A program made the translations under genes and the position numbers. Below the pieces are notes generated by a model. It was not told the origin of the DNA. It did not search any database and saw only the letters and a list, made by a program, of their open reading frames with translations. DNA of 64,000 nt from Secundilactobacillus oryzae JCM 18671 (GTDB taxonomy: Bacteria; Bacillota; Bacilli; Lactobacillales; Lactobacillaceae), in the NCBI RefSeq assembly GCF_000740055.1, contig NZ_BBJM01000004.1, positions 1-64,000 of the forward strand, given 5' to 3'. This document shows, one piece after another, positions 58,948 to 64,000 of this stretch; positions within the stretch are counted from its first letter, which is position 1, and each line of letters begins with the position of its first letter.

Positions 58948-61489
58948 AGAAGAATGGAAACACCTAATATCACAACGTTGGATGCGAATCGTGATGTTTG
59001 CGCTGATTTTCATTCCTTCACTATACGCGGTAATTTTTCTGGCGTCCTTATGGGATTCTTACGGCCGACTATCGGACTTACCGGTAGCGGTTGTTAACCA
59101 GGATAAAACGGCAACATTAAATGGAACTAAAACAAACGTGGGCGATCGACTCGTTAAAAACTTACACAAGAATCATGGCCTTAAATGGAAATTCTTGGAT
59201 ACTGAGGCTGAAGCTGATAAGGGATTGAAGGATGGTAAGTACTACATGGTCCTGACGATTCCGAAGAACTTCTCGAAAAATTCAGGAACGGTTTTGAATG
59301 ATAATCCTAAGCACATGAATTTGAAGTATAAGACGGCGGCCGGTCACAGTTACATTGGTGAGAAAATGACAACCAGTGCGGTAACCAAGTTACAGGACAA
59401 GGTGGCAAACGAGGTCACCGAAACCTACGCCAAAACGATGTTTGATGCGATTAAGTCTGCGGGCGCTGGGATGAAGAAAGCCAGTGATGGCGCCGGTAAG
59501 TTGGATAAGGGAACAACAAAGTTAATTGACGGCGATAAGACGTTGACTGACGGACTGAAGACCCTTTCGACCAGTACGCTAACGTTTAAAAACGGCGCCA
59601 AGACGTTGCAGACTGGTTTAAATCAATATATTCAGGGTGTGGACCAAGTGGACACGGGTGCCCAGACGTTGAGTACTGGTTTGGATAAGTACGCAGCAGG
59701 TGTTGGTAAGCTCAATACTGGCGCTCAAACACTAAATACTGGGGTTACCAAGTACACAAATGGCGTTAAACAAGTCTACAACGGCGCAAGCAGTCTGAGC
59801 GACGGGTTAATCAAGTTACGTGACGGCTCGACCCAATTAGCCGGTGGAATGGATCTATTGAACGCGCAACTGAATGCTTCTGCGGCTAAGATTGATGCCT
59901 TGAGTGGTGAATTGACGCAGGGACAAACAGAATTGAAACAAGCACAAACAGCGTTTAATAAAATTGATGCAAGTATGTCTGACCTATTAAATAAGACCGA
60001 TAAGAATGGTGAGCTAAATCAACTTTTGACTGCTACTGAGCAACTTCAAACGTTAGTTCATTCATTATCAGAAGATGAAGATATTAATTCGTTGAAAGTA
60101 ACACTAGGAGACAACTTAACGCCTATGCAACGAAATAAGATTGATGGCGTCATTAAGAATATGGAGAATCGCCAAAAAACGATTAATCAAATCACCAATG
60201 ACTTAGACACAATTCGGACAACTGTTGATGGCTTAACTGGTGGTAGTGGCACTAGCGTTGCGGGTTATGTGAATGCTGCTCGAACAACTATTCAAACGAA
60301 ACTGGATAATTTGACGACCGCATTGAATGAAGGTCAAAGCAGTTTAACGCAATTCAAGCAACTGCAAGCGGGCGTTGCACAATTGACGACGGCTTCGCAC
60401 ACACTGAATAACGGTTTGATTACGGCAACCAATAGCCAAAACCTTGGTAAGTTGGTTACTGGAATTGGCACGTTAAACAAGTCTTCAAGCGCATTGAACA
60501 GCGGTGCAAGTCAATTAGCATCTGGAACCGGTCAGTTGAACGCTAGCAGCGGACAGCTCACATCCGGAGCATCAACGTTAGCTGCCGGAACAGCTAAACT
60601 TGCTTCTAAGGGTGGCGCACTTCAAAGTGGGGCCAACCAACTCGGCTCAGCAGCCGGACAGTTATCTTCCGGGGCTGACAAGCTTTACGATGGTGGTCAA
60701 ACGCTTGGAAATGGTTTAGACACCTTGGGTGAAGGGACAACAGCGTTGCACGATCAATTGGACAAGGGTGCCAAGAAGGTTCAAAAACTCAAGGCTACAC
60801 CAAAGACTTACAAAATGATGTCGGCACCAGTAGACTTGAAGCACAAGGAAACCGCTAAAGTTGATAATAACGGAACCGGGATGGCACCATACATGATTTC
60901 CGTCGGCCTGTTTGTTGGTGGTTTGACGTTTACCATTATGTACGACCTATACTCACCACGTCGTTACCCAGATAAGGGACGTCGCTGGTGGTTCAGTAAG
61001 GCATCAGTGGTTGCGGTTATGGCAGTTCTACAGTCAATCGCCATTATCGGCTTGCTGATGGCAGTGGACGGCTTGAATCCAATCCATCCATGGGCAACGC
61101 TGGGCGTGACGATGTTAACGGCATTCGCCTTCTTGAGTTTAATTTCGCTATTCGCGGTCGCGTTGGGGAAAGTCGGCTCGTTCATCATGTTAGTTTTCAT
61201 GGTGCTTCAGCTTTCGGGTTCGGCCGGTACGTACCCAATTCAACTGTCAAACGGGTTCTTCGAGGCCATCCATCCGTGGTTGCCAATGACGTACTCGATT
61301 GATGCATTACGAAACACGATATCGATTGGCGGCCCAATTTTGGGCGATGTCATCTTCTTAGTTGGTCTGCTGGTAATCAGCAATCTGCTATGGCTCGGTT
61401 TCTACTTCGTCAAGCATCTGCATTATCGTTTCAGCGATGATGGCACTTGGTATGACGATAGTACCGGGATTCTAAATAAGATTAGATAA
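58934..61489 (+). CDS. YhgE/Pip family membrane protein
   Basis: An 851-residue protein with one N-terminal membrane helix, a large extracellular helical region and about five C-terminal helices ending in an ABC-2-like domain. The extracellular region has many heptad-like units (TGAQTLSTGLDKYAAG, TGAQTLNTGVTKYTNG, SGASQLASGTGQL). The family includes the lactococcal phage infection protein and ESX-like EsaA relatives. ATG at 58934 follows GGGAGGAAG and lies inside the end of the Rrf2 gene. Confidence 0.9.
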   Translation: MQMVKEEWKHLISQRWMRIVMFALIFIPSLYAVIFLASLWDSYGRLSDLPVAVVNQDKTATLNGTKTNVGDRLVKNLHKNHGLKWKFLDTEAEADKGLKDGKYYMVLTIPKNFSKNSGTVLNDNPKHMNLKYKTAAGHSYIGEKMTTSAVTKLQDKVANEVTETYAKTMFDAIKSAGAGMKKASDGAGKLDKGTTKLIDGDKTLTDGLKTLSTSTLTFKNGAKTLQTGLNQYIQGVDQVDTGAQTLSTGLDKYAAGVGKLNTGAQTLNTGVTKYTNGVKQVYNGASSLSDGLIKLRDGSTQLAGGMDLLNAQLNASAAKIDALSGELTQGQTELKQAQTAFNKIDASMSDLLNKTDKNGELNQLLTATEQLQTLVHSLSEDEDINSLKVTLGDNLTPMQRNKIDGVIKNMENRQKTINQITNDLDTIRTTVDGLTGGSGTSVAGYVNAARTTIQTKLDNLTTALNEGQSSLTQFKQLQAGVAQLTTASHTLNNGLITATNSQNLGKLVTGIGTLNKSSSALNSGASQLASGTGQLNASSGQLTSGASTLAAGTAKLASKGGALQSGANQLGSAAGQLSSGADKLYDGGQTLGNGLDTLGEGTTALHDQLDKGAKKVQKLKATPKTYKMMSAPVDLKHKETAKVDNNGTGMAPYMISVGLFVGGLTFTIMYDLYSPRRYPDKGRRWWFSKASVVAVMAVLQSIAIIGLLMAVDGLNPIHPWATLGVTMLTAFAFLSLISLFAVALGKVGSFIMLVFMVLQLSGSAGTYPIQLSNGFFEAIHPWLPMTYSIDALRNTISIGGPILGDVIFLVGLLVISNLLWLGFYFVKHLHYRFSDDGTWYDDSTGILNKIR

Positions 61490-61550
61490 TTGAGTCGTTA
61501 AGCATGAGAAAATGATTAGGGTATGCTATGATTCCGTGCGAGGGGGTCGA

Positions 61551-61643
61551 ATGACTCCCAAACAGGAATTAGCTAAGAGAAACCACGTTCCATTCCTACG
61601 CATTCTACAGCATAAACCCCTAACTGCTGCTCTTAGCTTATGA
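61551..61643 (+). CDS. Possible small ORF within a structured transcript
   Basis: A 30-codon ORF (MTPKQELAKRNHVPFLRI then a Leu-rich end) with GAGGGGG before its ATG. The DNA also holds TTAGCTAAGAG and CTCTTAGCTTA, a 10-of-11 inverted repeat near its ends (61569-61579 and 61630-61640), so it may be a small RNA rather than a gene. TATGAT at 61526 could be a -10 and a terminator follows at 61656. Confidence 0.4.
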   Translation: MTPKQELAKRNHVPFLRILQHKPLTAALSL

Positions 61644-61655
61644 TGTACGAACAAG

Positions 61656-61690
61656 ACGCGTTCACCAGAAATGGTGGACGCGTTTTTTTT
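61656..61690 (+). terminator. Terminator of the small transcript
   Basis: ACGCGTTCACC pairs with GGTGGACGCGT (one GU) and eight T follow. Confidence 0.88.
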
Positions 61691-61781
61691 GTGTATTCTA
61701 TTTCAGAGAGAGGGTTAATCAAATTTTAATATGTGCAATTTGTAACAAATAGAACCCTAATTTAACAAGTGGTTAAATCGA

Positions 61782-61795
61782 TGAAACATGTTTCA
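61782..61795. promoter_or_regulatory. Perfect palindrome before the agmatine cluster
   Basis: TGAAACATGTTTCA is a perfect 14-base palindrome. It resembles a cre site with AT in place of the central CG and could be an operator for a cluster regulator. Confidence 0.45.
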
Positions 61796-61841
61796 CCAAA
61801 TGAAACAAAAAACATCACTACAAACCCTATAGCAACAACTT

Positions 61842-61855
61842 GGGAAACGCTTTCA
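61842..61855 (+). promoter_or_regulatory. cre-like site of the agmatine/putrescine cluster
   Basis: GGGAAACGCTTTCA matches TGNAANCGNTTNCA except the first base. A possible -10, TATGAT, lies at 61874-61879, so CcpA binding would overlap the -35 region. Catabolite control of agmatine catabolism is known in lactic acid bacteria. Confidence 0.65.
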
Positions 61856-61925
61856 TTGGTGCTTTTCTCCAGTTATGATGAACTCGTAAACAAGAAACAG
61901 ACTAATTGAAAAAGGGGTAGTAAAA

Positions 61926-62960
61926 ATGACAAAACGTGATTACATCGATACCAACACATATACACAGGAAGAAATTCAATTCATGATCGATTTAGGTATT
62001 AAGATTAAACAATCTATCAAAGATGGCTATTATCCACCATTGTTAAAAAATAAGACGCTTGGCATGATTTTCCAACAAACATCAACCCGAACTCGTACCT
62101 CAGCCGAAGCAGCGATGACTGAACTTGGCGGTCACGCTCAATATCTGGCACCAGGTCAAATTCAACTGGGTGGTCACGAAACAATCGATGACACTGCGCA
62201 TGTCTTAGGAAATATTTTGGACATCATTGGAGCTCGGGTTGATCGTCACAAATCAGTTGACGATTTGGCCAAATACGCCAAGGTTCCAGTTGTGAACTTC
62301 ATGAGTGATTACAACCACCCAACTCAAGAATTAGGAGACATCATCACAATGTACGAAAACTTGCCAGCTGGCAAAAAGTTAAATGATTGCAAGGTGGTTT
62401 TCGTCGGTGACGCAACTCAAGTGTGTGTCTCATTGATGTTCATCACAACTAAGATGGGCATGGACTTCGTACAATTTGGCCCTAAAGATCACCAAATCCC
62501 TGATGCTGAACGTAAGATTGGTGAAGCAACGGCAAAGAAATATGGTGGGAGTGTCACGATTACTGAGGATACAGATGCTGCATTGAAAGATGCCGACTTC
62601 GTCTATACCGATGTTTGGTATGGCTTGTACGACAAGGAAACGCCTAAAGAAGTTTATATGAAGGAATTCTATCCTAAGTACCAAGTTAACGCAGAATTGA
62701 TGGCAAAAGCTTCTGATCATGTTAAGTTCATGCACTGTTTACCAGCTAGCCGTAACGAAGAAGTGACTGATGAAGTGATTGACTCAGATGCATCATTAGC
62801 ATGGGTGGAAGCTGGAAATCGGAAGACCGCGATGCGCGCTATCTTCGTTTACTTGCTCAATCCAGAATTGAAGTATGCCTCAAAGACAGTTGCTGACAAG
62901 TATGACGCAGAATTTGAATTGATGTTGAGAAACGCCAAGGATTCAAGACTGGAAGAATAA
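61926..62960 (+). CDS. ptcA: Putrescine carbamoyltransferase
   Basis: A 344-residue carbamoyltransferase. The carbamoyl-phosphate loop is [24 protein letters not shown] and the C-terminal [16 protein letters not shown] are typical of the ornithine transcarbamylase fold, while [23 protein letters not shown] and the long C-terminal helix mark the putrescine type. It converts carbamoylputrescine and phosphate to putrescine and carbamoyl phosphate, which a carbamate kinase then turns into ATP. GAAAAAGGGG precedes the ATG. The antiporter gene follows after 58 bases. Confidence 0.93.
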   Translation: MTKRDYIDTNTYTQEEIQFMIDLGIKIKQSIKDGYYPPLLKNKTLGMIFQQTSTRTRTSAEAAMTELGGHAQYLAPGQIQLGGHETIDDTAHVLGNILDIIGARVDRHKSVDDLAKYAKVPVVNFMSDYNHPTQELGDIITMYENLPAGKKLNDCKVVFVGDATQVCVSLMFITTKMGMDFVQFGPKDHQIPDAERKIGEATAKKYGGSVTITEDTDAALKDADFVYTDVWYGLYDKETPKEVYMKEFYPKYQVNAELMAKASDHVKFMHCLPASRNEEVTDEVIDSDASLAWVEAGNRKTAMRAIFVYLLNPELKYASKTVADKYDAEFELMLRNAKDSRLEE

Positions 62961-63018
62961 TGACGCGTTGAATGATCCGAAAGCTGCGATGCTTGCGGAT
63001 TAAAGGAGGAGAAATATC

Positions 63019-64000
63019 ATGGAAGCTCCAAAAAAGAAGTTTCGACTTTTTGATGCCGTCTTAATGTCCGTTGTGGTCATTATGGTGGTTGAATCTGCCG
63101 CACCGGCCGCTGCAATCGGACCCTCACAATTCTTCTGGTGGGCATTTCTACTAATTTTGTTTTTCATTCCGTATGGGCTTGTTTCATCAGAACTGGGGAC
63201 AACTTACGCCGGTGATGGTGGCCTGTACGATTGGGTTCGTAAAGCATTCGGATCCCGTTGGGGTGGCCGATTAGCTTGGTGCTACTGGATTAACTATCCA
63301 ATTTGGATGGCCAGTTTAGCAGTCCTCTTCACCCAAGTTGCGGGTCAGGTGTTCGGAATCAAATTGAATACAGTGACTTCAATCATTGTCCAGTTGGTCT
63401 TTGTCTGGGTTGTCGTTATACTAGGTAATAAACCAGTATCAGAAAGTAAACTAATTCTGAATCTTGCGGCTATTTCTAAAATATTTGTGATTGTCTCGTT
63501 GGTGGTATTAGGAATTTATGTAGCCGCTACTAAGGGGATTGCGAACGATTTTTCTGGGACAAATCTACTACCAAAATTCAACTTGTCCGGATTAAGCAAC
63601 CTTTCAGTCATCATCTTCAACTTTTTAGGATTCGAAGTTGTGGCGACGATGTCTTCAGACATGGATAACCCTAAGAAACAAATCCCACAAGCTATCATCT
63701 ATGGTGGTCTACTGATTGCAATCTTCTATGTTTTAGCTGCCTTTGCTATGGGGACAGCCATTCCAACCGCTGATCTTTCCGCATCAAGTGGTTTGATGGA
63801 TAGTTTCATCTTACTCATTGGTAGCATGAACTGGTTTGTTATTGTTATCGGGGTGCTGTTCTTGTATATCTTGGCATCTGAAATGGTTTCATGGGCACTA
63901 GGTGTGAACTATGTTGCGGACTATGCAGCGAAGGATCACAGCTTGCCAGCCGTTTTTGGCAAAGAAGACGCAAAAGGGATGCCTGTTGGAACTGGCTACT
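63019..64000 (+). CDS. aguD: Agmatine/putrescine antiporter (partial, runs off right edge)
   Basis: The first 327 residues of an APC-family permease, with eight or so membrane segments in view (FDAVLMSVVVIMVVESAAPAAAIGP broken here; LSNLSVIIFNFLGFEVVATMSSDMDNPKKQIPQ). Behind a putrescine carbamoyltransferase gene this is most likely the agmatine:putrescine exchanger. AAAGGAGGAG precedes the ATG at 63019. The rest of the cluster (agmatine deiminase and carbamate kinase) would lie beyond the edge of the window. Confidence 0.85.
   Translation, partial: MEAPKKKFRLFDAVLMSVVVIMVVESAAPAAAIGPSQFFWWAFLLILFFIPYGLVSSELGTTYAGDGGLYDWVRKAFGSRWGGRLAWCYWINYPIWMASLAVLFTQVAGQVFGIKLNTVTSIIVQLVFVWVVVILGNKPVSESKLILNLAAISKIFVIVSLVVLGIYVAATKGIANDFSGTNLLPKFNLSGLSNLSVIIFNFLGFEVVATMSSDMDNPKKQIPQAIIYGGLLIAIFYVLAAFAMGTAIPTADLSASSGLMDSFILLIGSMNWFVIVIGVLFLYILASEMVSWALGVNYVADYAAKDHSLPAVFGKEDAKGMPVGTGY

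Noticed and set aside
1-64000. CRISPR array, tRNA, rRNA or prophage genes
   Set aside because: No regularly spaced repeats, tRNA-like cloverleaf or rRNA sequence and no phage structural genes were noticed on either strand.

Overview
The window looks like chromosomal DNA of a lactic acid bacterium of the family Lactobacillaceae. The evidence is strong purine-rich ribosome binding sites, frequent TTG starts, T-box leaders, cre-like sites, a 2-hydroxyisocaproate dehydrogenase of the Lactobacillus type, an LPXTG-like surface protein, DUF4811 behind an MFS pump, and an agmatine/putrescine cluster. GC is moderate by eye. I cannot fix genus or species. No rRNA, tRNA, CRISPR array or intact insertion sequence was seen.

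Layout. 1-914: a broken surface protein gene joined at its 5' end to an antisense fragment that resembles a plasmid replication initiator. 1007-2010: two small convergent genes. 2130-9416 (minus strand): a full phosphate-starvation module, phoP-phoR then pstS-pstC-pstA-pstB1-pstB2-phoU, with a periodic PhoP box before pstS. 9553-13305: an MFS efflux pump behind an attenuator-like leader, its DUF4811 partner, and an amino acid permease that seems to start with ATT. 13457-17016: an operon with a Phe/Tyr-rich leader peptide, an aminotransferase, a D-2-hydroxyacid dehydrogenase and a PfoR-like membrane protein, probably aromatic amino acid catabolism to D-phenyllactate. 17074-24412: stress protein, PEBP protein, two M20 peptidases, C39-like protease, Ohr, membrane protein, aldo/keto reductase. 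24476-26521 and 28690-30554: two T-box genes, an oligopeptide-binding lipoprotein (probable Met) and an NhaC-type transporter (probable Tyr). 26901-27418: a DinJ/YafQ-type toxin-antitoxin pair with a frameshifted toxin. 30713-34500: guaC, purA and divergent purB with PurR-like boxes. 34565-45640: an array of hairpins with G-rich loops, then secreted, hydrolase, phosphatase, ArsC, peptidase and nucleoside hydrolase genes, and a DNA glycosylase gene broken at a perfect palindrome. 45772-57731: glpK, fetAB, membrane proteins, rlmD, aldo/keto reductase, degV, L-hicDH, a truncated MerR regulator and a MacB-like ABC exporter. 58465-61489: Rrf2 regulator and YhgE/Pip protein. 61926-end: putrescine carbamoyltransferase and the start of an agmatine/putrescine antiporter.

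The most interesting material is non-coding. (1) Five copies of a dispersed intergenic element (about 7181, 26525, 26684, 48838, 57753) keep the same fold while sequence changes on both sides of the helices; three copies end in a conserved terminator. (2) Both T-box leaders are followed by a tiny ORF with a strong ribosome binding site and codons for the amino acid read by the T-box (Met-Met-Met; terminal Tyr), an arrangement like the Trp T-box plus leader peptide of Bacillus subtilis rtpA. (3) A Phe/Tyr leader peptide attenuator controls the aminotransferase/hydroxyacid dehydrogenase operon. (4) A cluster of hairpins with G-rich loops lies after purB. All were read by eye; covariance searches, folding and transcript data would be decisive.
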